Assembly: GCA_950022295.1 (NCBI GenBank)
Contig: OX465595.1
Coordinates: forward strand, 429,840,270 to 429,904,269
Reading direction: 5' to 3'
From: Bromus sterilis
Taxonomy: Eukaryota; Streptophyta; Magnoliopsida; Poales; Poaceae
Length of the DNA: 64,000 nt
How positions within the stretch are numbered: the first letter of the stretch is position 1; the number at the start of each line of letters is the position of its first letter. Of the stretch, positions 1 to 9,113 are shown in pieces. The notes under the pieces were generated by a model, which worked only from the letters and a program-made list of their open reading frames with translations, had not been told where the DNA came from and did not search any database. A program made the translations under genes and the position numbers.

Positions 1-1250
1 GATTTTTCTTTGCAAAAACTTTTTGGCACTCTTGAGAAACAGTATCTATTCAAGAATATCTTTATATCCAGTGGAGAAAAATTATTTATTAAGGGTACTA
101 ACCTCTCTAATCAGTTTATGATGAGTTATGTATGAAGGGAGTTTTCAAGTGTGCGATGGAAGATGATGAAAGAAGATCCAGGAGTGTCAAGCGCTCAAGC
201 TTGGGGATGCCCCCATGCATCCCCATTAAATATTCAAGGATACTCAAGCGTCTAAGCTTGCGGATGCCCCCGTGCATCCCCTTCTCCATCAACAATCATC
301 GGTTCGTCCTTCGTCTCACTATATTTTTATCACTTCATGTGTTATGTGCTATGCTTGGAGCGTCTCGCTCTTAGGTTTTATTTTTAGTTTTATTTAGCTT
401 TGCTTGCTGTTCATAACAAGTTAGATCCTTTCTTACTTTGTGTGGGAGAGAAACACGCTCCACTTTCAAATTTAGAACACATCATAGGATTTTTCCTGCT
501 TATCTTTTTGCTGTTGTGTGTTCTTTATCTTTCCATAGCTACTACCATGTTTAGTCTTAGTCTTAGTTTTTCTTTAGCAAGAGCCTTGGCTTTTGTTTAG
601 TTTGTTACTGGAACTCTTTTTAGTTTTCATGTTTATCTTGTTAAAGAGAGTTGGTTGTTGCACTGAGTTGTGTCTTGTTTTGAGAAGTAGGTGATTGAGG
701 TTGCTATTTAATTCTAGTAGTAGCTTGCAATAGTTTTGAGGTATTGATGTGAGTAATGTTTGAACTTTTGGTGTCAAGAGCTCTTGCCTATTAGTGATAG
801 GTGTCGTATTTTGGGAAATCCGTGTTTATTTTCAAAAACCTACAAAACTAGTTGAGAACTCTAGCTACTAGATGGATCACTACTCTTCTGAGGGGTCGAA
901 TATCAGAGAACACTCACGTACCATGAGTCGAGGATGCACAAGGATAACCAAACCCCCATACACTCCTCCTCAGGGTACTTGTCTCTTTGTGAACCTCCTT
1001 ATTAGATTGAGAGTTACCGATAATAAGTGCATGAGTTCTTCGGACTAATGTAAGTATTGAGAGTTGACACTTCCACCTTCCCATATTTTGCTAGCCTCTC
1101 CCGTGCCGTGCATTCCCTTCTTCTCATTCCGAGAGTTGGTATCCACCTTCGCCGGTACATCCAAACCCTTGGCATGATACGCTATGTCATCATAAGCTAC
1201 CTTATATCTTTCCTCAAAACAGCCATCATACCTACCTATCAAGGCATCAT
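1..1250 (+). mobile_element. Fragment of Athila-like element, 3' internal noncoding region
   Basis: The stretch matches the 3' internal noncoding part of element C (about 49985-51230) in the same orientation, base 1 falling just inside the T-rich run before the shared motif CTTTGCAAAAACTTTTTGG. It contains the two GGGGATGC hairpins and no credible gene; its short reading frames are chance. It stops near 1250, where sequence of the same family begins in the opposite direction. It is either the far end of another element to the left of the window or a fold-back copy made from element A. Confidence 0.75.
203..281 (+). repeat. Tandem GGGGATGC hairpin pair (plus-strand fragment)
   Basis: Two stem-loops stand 35 bp apart. 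The first pairs GGGGATGC (203-210) with GCATCCCC (217-224). The second (260-281) has the same arms with one mismatch (GCGGATGC). Each is preceded by AAGCTT. The pair recurs in elements A, E and C at the same relative place. Confidence 0.7.
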
Positions 1251-1528
1251 AAGACTAAACATGGCAGTAGCTATGAAAAGATAAAGAACACACAACAGCA
1301 AAAAGATAGGCAGGAAAAATCCTATGATGTGTTCTAAATTTTGAAAGTGGAGCGTGTTTCTATCCCACACAAAGTAAGAAAGGATCTAACTTGTTATGAA
1401 CAGCAAGCAAAGCTAAATAAAACGAAAAACAAAACCTAAGAGCGAGACGCTCCAAGCATAGCACATAACGCATGAAGTGATAAAAATATAGTGAGACAAA
1501 GGACGAACTGATGATTATTGATGGAGAA

Positions 1529-1607
1529 GGGGATGCACGGGGGCATCCCCAAGCTTAGACGCTTGAGTCTCCTTGAATATTTATTGGGGATGCATGGGGG
1601 CATCCCC
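1529..1607 (-). repeat. Tandem GGGGATGC hairpin pair in element A
   Basis: Stem-loops at 1529-1550 and 1586-1607 each pair GGGGATGC with GCATCCCC across a 6-base loop, both arms perfect. They lie in the 3' noncoding part of A, in the position they hold in C and E. Confidence 0.7.
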
Positions 1608-2223
1608 AAGCTTGAGGGCTTGACACTCCTGGATCTTCTTTCATCATCTTCCATCGCACACTTGAAAATTCCCTTCATACATAACTCATCATAAGCTGAT
1701 TAGAGAGGTTAGTACCCTTAATAAATAATTTTTCTCCAGTGGATATAAAGATAATATTGAAGAGCTACTGTTTCTCAAGAGTGCCAAAAAGTTTTTTCAA
1801 AGAAAAAGCAAACTTAAGGTTTGCAAAAGTCAGGAGACACAAAACATGGCAGAATCTGTGAAAATCAGAACAGCATATAGTAAAGAATTTTTTAGGAGCA
1901 CTTCTGCAACTCAAATCAAAAAACTCAGAACATACGGAAGTTTCGTAATTGTATAGAGCATACTGTGTAAAATATTCAGCTCAAAAAGATGAACTGAGAG
2001 TTTTCTGGAATTTTTCTGGTCACGAGGACAGAATCTGTTTTCTGGACAGCATGTCAAAACTTTTACTTCCCTTGCCGTAAGAGGCTATAACTTGGCACAA
2101 AGCTGAAAAATAAAGATAAAATGATGTTTCTACAGTAGTAACAATCATCAAGACACAAGAAAATCAAAAAGAACAACCTAAATTCGTTGCGGGCTGCCTC
2201 CCGAAAGCGCTTCTTTAGAGCCA

Positions 2224-3477
2224 TTAGCTAGGCTTAAAGATTATAGAAGATGCTCTCACAAGAATAAGAATTTTGAAGCAAAAGAGAGCATCAAGAAGAA
2301 AATATGAAACATATTTAAGCCTAACCCAGTTTCTATGCATAGGCATCTTGTAAGAAAATAAATCAAAGAAGCACAAAGAGACAAGCATAGGAAAGTGGAA
2401 CAAGAACAACTTCAAAACTTTCAACATAAAGAGAGGTGTTTTTGTAACATGGAAGTTTCTACAACCAAACTTTCCTCTCTCAAAGTAATTCTCAGTAGCA
2501 TCATGAACAAAATCAAGAATATAACTATCACATAAATCATGTTTTTCATGACCTACAAGCACACGTGTATTGTTTTCAACACGGTTTTTAGGATGATAAG
2601 ATAGATTCAACCCATCACATTGAGCCTTGATAAGAGAAAAATTCTACGGAATATGAATTGGAGATTTCAAAAGGATAATAGGACAATCAAGTGTGGGTGC
2701 AATAGAAACAATTTCATGCTTAACATGAGGAACTATAGCAAGTTCATCTCCGTAAGCATCATCCATAGTGGCATCACGGCCATAAGCATAGAAGGCGTCA
2801 ACTTCATCAAAAAGCGATATTTCAAAAGAATCCATAGGATCATAACACTCATATAAGGTAAGAGTCAAAGAGTTACTCTCATTAGAAGGTAGACATGGAT
2901 GGCTCCATTCTTCCTCCTCTTGTTCGTCACTCTCCTCCTCTTTTTCATCCAAGGAGCTTTCAGGTTCAGTAATTTCTTATTCCATAGAGTCCTGCAAAAC
3001 ATTAGTCTCTTCCTTTGGAGGAGAGATTCTCTCAAGATGATCAGTAATATAATAATTTGCATCATAATTTTCCAAACAACAGTTAAGTATAGCAAGACTC
3101 TCAGATTTGTAAGGGGCGTCATCAATATTTTCAACAGAAGAAGTAATTTCATAGGCACTCTTAAAAGCAACAAATTCTTCTATTTGTTCTGCATCATAAA
3201 AATCATAATTTCCCTTAGCATAAGAAGCCAAGGTTTCATCCTCATTGTACTCACATTGGAAAGCAAGGTGTTTGTGCCTCATAAAGCAACAAGATTCATC
3301 CCTGCAGAAAGATATATTATATATTGAGCACAAGTTTTTAGCATACTCATACGATTGATGTATGAGTCTCCATAAGTGTATCCCTTTTTGAGACAAGCGG
3401 TATTCCTTGTAATATTCTTGTTGATCCTCGGTGAATCCTCCATGCCAATAAGATCTAGTTTCAAAGAAGTTATACAT
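2224..3477 (-). pseudogene. Accessory (env-position-like) ORF of element A, two in-frame stops
   Basis: One frame of about 418 codons starts at an ATG at 3477 and is interrupted by a TAA at about 2977 and a TAG at about 2644. The N-terminal third is rich in Tyr, Asp and Glu, with Cys/His residues. The middle has a run of acidic residues (about 2900-2952). The C-terminal 60 residues are strongly hydrophobic and contain PLFMLKVLK and a VSYFLLDALF segment, which could be membrane-associated. The same C-terminus occurs in element E (41263-41610), so it is a conserved product of this retroelement group. It has no reverse transcriptase, protease or integrase motifs. The function is unknown; a comparison with the env-like ORFs of Athila elements rests on position and hydrophobicity only. 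Confidence 0.65.
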
Positions 3478-3631
3478 TGATTGGCAAGTAAGGAATTAGA
3501 CATACTATATATATATTTTTTTTTTGATTTTTGATAAAGGACACAAAGATAAAAACTAAAAGGTAAACTAACAAGACTAAAAAAAACAAAGGTAAAGGGT
3601 AGTGTGCAACTCCCCTATCTTAGCACTTGGA

Positions 3632-3650
3632 GTCCCCGGCAACGGCGCCA
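3632..3650 (-). promoter_or_regulatory. Primer binding site, tRNA-Asp type (element A)
   Basis: The minus strand reads TGGCGCCGTTGCCGGGGA, complementary to the 3' end of plant tRNA-Asp(GTC). It lies ten bases inside the LTR end, which fixes the 5' LTR of A at 3661-5294 on the minus strand. Confidence 0.9.
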
Positions 3651-3660
3651 GAAATATTCT

Positions 3661-5294
3661 TGCTTATCGGCTTCTCGCCCTTCGTTGGTAGGCCCCAAGT
3701 GGAAGGCGTGATGCAGTACAGCAGCGAGTTTTCCCTCAGTAAAGATACCAAGGTTTGTCTCCAGTAGGACTCCAGAGATGATAAGTAGGTGTCAGCGGCG
3801 CAACTGACGCGGACCTGCACACAGACACAGATAACTTTGTTTCCAACGAAGTTCAGAGAGGTTGTCAATCTCTCCGGTCTTGTTGTTCACAAATGATAAA
3901 ACACAAGGGGATAATGATAGCAACTTGAAAGTAAATGCAGAAAAGTAAATATAGCTTGGAAACAATAACGAGGATATGGACCGGGATACGTGATGTTCGC
4001 TAGTGATGTCTCTCTCCCAAAAGACGATAAAAATTTCTATGTGAGGTAAACAAATTACAGAAAGGCAATTGACAGGATTATGAACGCACCGCAATGCTAA
4101 CTATGCTACAAAAGAAAGGAAGAGGTTCAAAAGCACGGGCAGTACGCCAAAATAAGTAGACCGAAATCCATCTGCATCTACTACTAATCATCCACCTTGA
4201 GATATCTATCCAGAACATCTCGCTGGTATTAAGTTGCGAGCCCCACCCAAAGTGTAAACCCAAAGCAACAAACAACTGCATTAAAAAGAACTTTGCGTAA
4301 AGTAAACAATCCTTGTAACCGCGGTTACAAGCACCGTTGTTTTCCCCCTTGTGGCAATAGCACATCCCCTAGACTCATGTTTCTGTCACTCAAGCATGTC
4401 ATCGGGGAGGCATGAACCCACAATCTAGCACAACGCTCCCTCTTGGAGTCACTACCTACTACTTGGCCAAAGCAATAAACAGCAACGGAGAGCATGCAAG
4501 AATTACTTAGGAACAAAAATACAAGAGATAAGAACCAAATATATTACTCTATCACAATCTGAACATAATCTCATAATCCATCAGATCCGATCAAACTCAA
4601 CATAGCAATAGCAGAAATATTACAAAGGTGCCTCGATCATGTAGGGCAGCTCACGAGGTCTAAACAATGAAGATCAAAGAGGGGAGGAGAACATCACATA
4701 GCTACTAATCACGGACCCATGGTCCAAGGAAAACTACTCACGAGACATCCGGGGAGCATCCATGGTGGAGAGGAGACCCCGGGAGGTCAATCCTCCCTTC
4801 GGCAGGGTGCCGGGAAGAGGTCTTCTGGTGCTCCCGATCTTGGAAGCGCGGCGGCGGCGGAACAGAGGCGAGTTCGCGGAATAGGGTTCTCGTTCTGGAG
4901 TTTTTCCGTGACGGGGGATAAATAGGCGAAGGGGGGCAGCCAGAGGTGGACCAGGGTCCCCAGGCGCCCCCCTGGCGCGACCAGGGGTGGGGCCGCGCCG
5001 GGTGGCCGCCTGGGCCCCCCTGGCTCCCCTCTGGACCCTCGCGGGCTCTTCTCGAAGCTTCCGTCACGCTGATTTTTTATTTGAATTTTCCCGAATTTTC
5101 CTGGCACTTTTTATATGGGGGAAAACTGAAATAGAAAAACAGCAGAAAACATGAACTGGCACCGGGGTGCACTGATTTAATAGGTTAGTCCAAATATGAT
5201 AAAAAAATGTATGAAAGTGTATCTAGATCATAGCAATATCACACAAAACATGCATGGAGCAAGCAGAAATTATCGATACGTTTTGGACGTATCA
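3661..5294 (-). repeat. 5' LTR of element A
   Basis: This LTR runs from TTGGACGTATCA at its right edge (minus strand TGATACGTCC) to TGCTTATCGG at 3661, about 1634 bp. It resembles the LTRs of C, including the GC-rich block and a TATA-like element (minus TATTTAT, 4918-4924). On the minus strand the GC-rich block at about 4950-5030 lies just upstream of that TATA element, as in the other LTRs. No 3' partner is visible. Confidence 0.85.
4918..4924 (-). promoter_or_regulatory. TATA-like element of the element A LTR
   Basis: TATTTAT on the minus strand follows the LTR's GC-rich block. The position matches TATTTAT in both C LTRs (46059-46065, 52896-52902) and TATATATAT in E (37967-37975), so it is the likely LTR promoter core. 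Confidence 0.6.
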
Positions 5295-6667
5295 AGGGGT
5301 TTTTGGTTTAAGCAACAGAAAAGTAAAAGACAAGCAAAGTAAACAGGGTAACTGAGGAGTAGAAAGTGGCCCAATCCTTTCACAAGGATAAGCCTAGGAA
5401 CTAAACTTATAAAAGCTAAAGCGTTCTCGAGAACACACGGGAGAGATAGCCAAGTTACTTTCACCATACTCCGCCAAGTAATATGTATTGTGTTGATAAG
5501 TGTTGGTATGTGGATCAATGCTAGTACACCTTCTAGACTAAGATAAGTGTACTCTTATGATTACACACCTTGCAAGCATCCGCAAATACAAGATAGTAAT
5601 TAAGGCATAAGCCTAACCACAACATTACGATCAAGGATCGATAACTCCCTTGTGCAAAAGTGTGCGAACTGGGGTTCAGGTTTCTGTCACTCCGGCAACC
5701 CACCATAAGCATCCTTTGTGCACAATGTATTCCTCTAGCCCCATGAAAGGTGAAGTGTTACGTTTTCGACTCACATAACACCACTAGAGAAATAACAACA
5801 CAACTTAAGTATCAAACAACACATAACACTTCAACATCATATGACTACTAACAACTAGACTTCTACCATGTTCTCAAGAACTCAAGTAACTACTCACAAG
5901 ATATAAAAGAGATCATGATCAGAGGTGATAGATGGGTGGAAAACAATCTGGACACAATGATATTTCTCCAACAAAACTCAATAGCATTCACCACAAAGTA
6001 GTAATCAACACCAACGGAGTAGAGAGGATAGATAGTACGAATTACAACACAAGTCGCAATTGTGAGAGGAGATGGGATGGAGATGGAGATGGTGCTGATG
6101 TTGGGGATGATGTTGATGATGATCTCCATGATGCCCGTAATGATGATGATGGCGACGATCTCCCCTTCCGGGAGGTGATCTCCCCGGCGGAATCTGCCTG
6201 CCGGAGATGGCTTTTCTCCTCTGTAGATTTCCGCCCCGTGGCGGCGGCGAAACACGGAAACTCTTCTGTATCTAGGGTTTTCACCCCAGGGGGGTCTTAT
6301 AGGCGAGAGGGGCACCGAGGGGGGCCACCTGGCATCCAGGAGGGTGCCTGGCGCGGCCAGGAGGGGGGCCACGCCAGGAACCCTTCTGGCTGCCTGGTGG
6401 GTCCCCTCACCTCCATCCTCGGTGATCCCCAGTCAATCTTCATAAAAATGCTCCCCGTAAATTTTCATCGCATTTGGACTTGATCTGATTCAGCAACTTG
6501 GTGTCCACTTTTCACCGCTGAATTCTGGTTCTGCTGCTTCGGCACCGTAAAGTTGTAAACTGTGTAAAACAAGCCAAAACAACATAAGAACAATACTTTA
6601 AAGTGGAATATATCAATGAATAGGATGAAATTACAATATAAAATAGTGATGCATTTTGGACGTATCA
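5295..6667 (-). repeat. 3' LTR of element B, interrupted by element A
   Basis: The sequence matches 14083-15463 with many substitutions and small indels. The part equivalent to 13881-14082 is missing from the window because A was inserted there and the remainder lies beyond A. It includes a GAT/ATC-rich microsatellite-like stretch (about 6080-6160), the TATA element (minus TATAAG, 6297-6302) and the GC-rich block (6310-6400). It ends with ACGTATCA. Confidence 0.85.
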
Positions 6668-6690
6668 ACTCCCCCAAGCTTAGACCTCGC
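6668..6690 (-). promoter_or_regulatory. Polypurine tract region of element B
   Basis: On the minus strand AAGCTTGGGGGAGT directly abuts the 3' LTR start (TGATACG). This is the expected place and composition for the plus-strand primer. The same AAGCTTGGGG core precedes the 3' LTRs of C and E. Confidence 0.75.
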
Positions 6691-8282
6691 TTGTCCCCAG
6701 GCGATTGCTAAGCTCGGTAAACCTGTCCACAAGTTTAGAGAGTGAAGCCTCGATAAAAGAATACGGACAAGAAGCATCAAGATTTCTCACCAAACTGAAG
6801 CATGCCCAACAGCAACCTCAACTCATAAGGTCCTTATGAGAAAGTAGTAACAGTTATAACAAAGTAGGACCTGGAAAACTCATCAAATCATGGCAAACAT
6901 ATCCTTGGTCAAGGAACAACTAATAACTTTTACTTTTGCTCTTTCACTTATAATGGAACCAGTTGAAGCTTTGGAAAGAACATGTTATCAGTCAAGAAGT
7001 GCAAATGTTAACACAAAGGAAGATGTTTACTAAGCATAAGCTTTTTCAAACAACTCACTTATCAAAAGATAATGTCAACAAAGATGTAACATGCTAACTT
7101 TCAATGCAGCTCTGTATGCAAGAATCTTTATTAACATCAAGTGTCTGTTCTCTCTCAAGAAGGAAGGAAGTAGGAAGGACTGACTCAGCACAAAATAAAG
7201 GATAAACCCCGTGCAAAAGGGTAAGCAGGGAAAACTCATGTGCCATCTCTAGATCAAACAGAATAAAAACAGACTTTTGGGAGGTGCATGATCCGTCAAC
7301 GACTGCTGATGGATAACTCACTCACTTCATGATTTGGACAGGTTTTGAGGAACGGCTCCCATGCGAGGACGATCACATCCCCTTAAATTCCTTTGTTTAT
7401 CACTCATAAATGGGCGAAGGAACTTGTGCGTTAGTATTTATCTTTTACGAGCTGGGCACTCATGCCAGTCCCTTCCCGTATTAGGGGTTTGCAGATTAGA
7501 CATGCAATCCCAAGATAAAACTTGTACAAATTAAGAAGATCATGGGTTACCCACCACTTCCTCATGAGCTGAATCAGTGGCACAAAACAGAAGATTTTTA
7601 ACATCTAGAGATAGCACATAAATTATATACTTTAGGAGTGGTAGTGGAATACCACAAGTAGGAAGGTATGGTGGACTCAAGTGGAAGATGTTGGTTTCAG
7701 GGTATGGAAGTACAAGCAGAATTCTGCTTAGTACAGAGTTTTGGCTAGCAAGGCTTTGAGAGACCAGACAATTGATGACAACTTAGATGCAAGCAATACA
7801 AAACATAAACATTAAAACTAGCATGAAACATCAAGTTGTCTTCCTTGTCAACATAACACTTCAAGCATAATAACACAAAGGTTTTGGCTATGTCGCTACT
7901 TTGAGAAAAACATGCTTGTTGTTATGACCAAAGCTATACTTGCCAAGATTTAAATAAAGTTTTCGAAGCCATACCTGATATAAGGTCAATACTCCCCATA
8001 AGAATCAGCTCATAATGTCGATTGCGTGAAGAGAATACCGAGTGCAGCGAAGAAACCAATAGACTTCTCATTAATATTCCTTCATAGACGACCCCACACT
8101 CTCGGATACAAAACTCTTCACAAAAGGTGTGATAGACCTCAATGCAACACCTATTTCATAAAGTAACTTCCCTAGACATGATACGAATCTACTTGACTCC
8201 TAAAGACAAAGATAAAGATAAAGATACCCAACACTCCCCCAAGCTTGGAACAAGCTAAGGGGATGCCATTACCCGAGGAGAT
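6691..8282 (-). other. 3' internal noncoding region of element B
   Basis: No gene longer than about 75 codons is supported. About 7000-7700 matches the 3' internal part of element E (about 42900-43600, plus strand), with a conserved core at 7477-7511. A small frame at 7094-7321 (minus) and E's frame at 43500-43964 start alike (both have CTSQK near residue 12), which may be nucleotide-level conservation rather than a protein. Confidence 0.7.
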
Positions 8283-8789
8283 TTACTCCTCATTCTTGTT
8301 CTTGTTGGTCACGTACTCCTTGGCGAAACGCTTCCATGGAAGTTGTTCTCCAGTCTCAAAGGACATTCCCGTCTCCAAGATCCTGCACTCAGCACCCAAA
8401 CCCATGCGCAGAAACTTTAGTTCATACTCACAGTTCTGGTTCTGCAGATCATAGATCTGTGCTTGGAGTTCATAAACTTTTTCTTCTAGTGCGGCCAAAC
8501 TTGACCACATCTCCTTCATCTCCTTCTTGTGGGAAGCCTCAATCTCGTTCATGATGTCGAAGTTAGCTTCAACACCACGCTCCACCATCTTCTTGAACTT
8601 GAAGACCTCATGTTCCATCTCCTTCAGCCACTCCTCGGTGCTCCCTTCCTTGACTGGTCCCTTCAGATCTTCCTTGTGGAGAACACCGTCCTCCACACGA
8701 AGAACCTGGGGGTGCTTCCTCACCTCAGCGAGGTAAGGGTTGATGACGTTGACGACGAACTTGTCCTTGGGGGAACTTGGGGAAGCCAT
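8283..8789 (-). CDS. Coiled-coil ORF downstream of integrase in element B
   Basis: An uninterrupted frame of 168 codons starts at ATG 8789 (protein start MASPSSPKDKFVV). I chose this ATG because the upstream in-frame extension lies in promoter-like sequence. Residues 1-50 form a short conserved-looking head. Residues about 60-140 are charged and heptad-like, rich in Glu, Lys and Leu (KEMKEMWSSLAALEEKVYEL), predicting a coiled coil. It has no signal peptide or membrane segment, so it is unlike a classical envelope protein although it occupies the env position of Athila elements. It is intact while the neighbouring pol is frameshifted. Upstream lie a GC-rich block, a TATATAT element and a splice-acceptor-like TTCTATTGCAG, so it could be made from its own promoter or from a spliced RNA. 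Function unknown. Confidence 0.6.
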   Translation of the reverse strand: MASPSSPKDKFVVNVINPYLAEVRKHPQVLRVEDGVLHKEDLKGPVKEGSTEEWLKEMEHEVFKFKKMVERGVEANFDIMNEIEASHKKEMKEMWSSLAALEEKVYELQAQIYDLQNQNCEYELKFLRMGLGAECRILETGMSFETGEQLPWKRFAKEYVTNKNKNEE

Positions 8790-8874
8790 GTCACTTAGAT
8801 CTGCTGAAAGTTTTCCTGGCAGAAACAGACCGAGAAAGAAAACACGCGAAATCGAGAGATACGGTGCCGGGACT

Positions 8875-9020
8875 ATCTGGGAAAATATATAGCAAAAATT
8901 TCTGCAATAGAAGGAAGGTTTCAAGCCTAGGTGGATTCGGAGTCGGAGTCCAGGGCACCCAGGAGGGGGGCCGCGCCAGGAGGCCTCCTGGGCCCCCTGG
9001 AGCTCTTCTCCGGCTCCACT
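8875..9020 (-). promoter_or_regulatory. Putative internal promoter or splice-acceptor region for the coiled-coil ORF
   Basis: On the minus strand a GC-rich block (about 9010-8940, with CCTGGCGCGGCCCC) is followed by CTTCTATTGCAG and then TATATATTTTCC (about 8882-8893). The ATG is about 95 bases further on. GC block plus TATA is the arrangement seen in the LTR promoters of A, B, C and E. The TTGCAG could instead be a 3' splice site. Confidence 0.45.
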
Positions 9021-9113
9021 CGGGCTTGTAATTTTCCTAATTTTGCAAGAACTTTGAAAAGTAAACTTTTATTGACGTTCGCGATGTTTCCTTACCGTAA
9101 TACATACCTTTTC

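Larger units (their letters stand above)
1..1810. repeat. Large inverted repeat with about 555-bp arms
   Basis: Bases 1-572 are the reverse complement of about 1257-1810 with scattered mismatches; 573-1256 forms the loop. Both arms hold the same hairpin pair and the same run of sequence from the T-rich start to a shared block reading CATGTTTAGTCT. The left arm is cut by the window edge, so the repeat may be longer. The head-to-head join near 1250-1257 has a possible CAT microhomology. Confidence 0.8.
1256..5294 (-). mobile_element. Element A: non-autonomous Athila-like LTR retrotransposon, 5' part
   Basis: Reading on the minus strand: LTR (5294-3661), tRNA-Asp primer site (3650-3632), a degenerate accessory ORF (3477-2224) and 3' noncoding sequence to about 1256. 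No reverse transcriptase or integrase is present. The 3' LTR is not in the window. The sequence beyond 5294 resumes exactly inside element B's LTR: AGGGG (5295-5299) is followed by the bases that follow AGGGG at about 14083 in B's other LTR. A is therefore nested in B, and AGGGG is the visible half of its expected target-site duplication. Confidence 0.8.

Noticed and set aside
4719..5134. Gly/Pro-rich frames on both strands in the A LTR
   Set aside because: They come from the GC-rich LTR block that is repeated in every related LTR; no start context or conservation as protein.
5932..6483. 183-codon Asp-rich frame in the left LTR of B
   Set aside because: Produced by a GAT microsatellite inside the LTR; the counterpart at 14718-15242 has indels that are not multiples of three.
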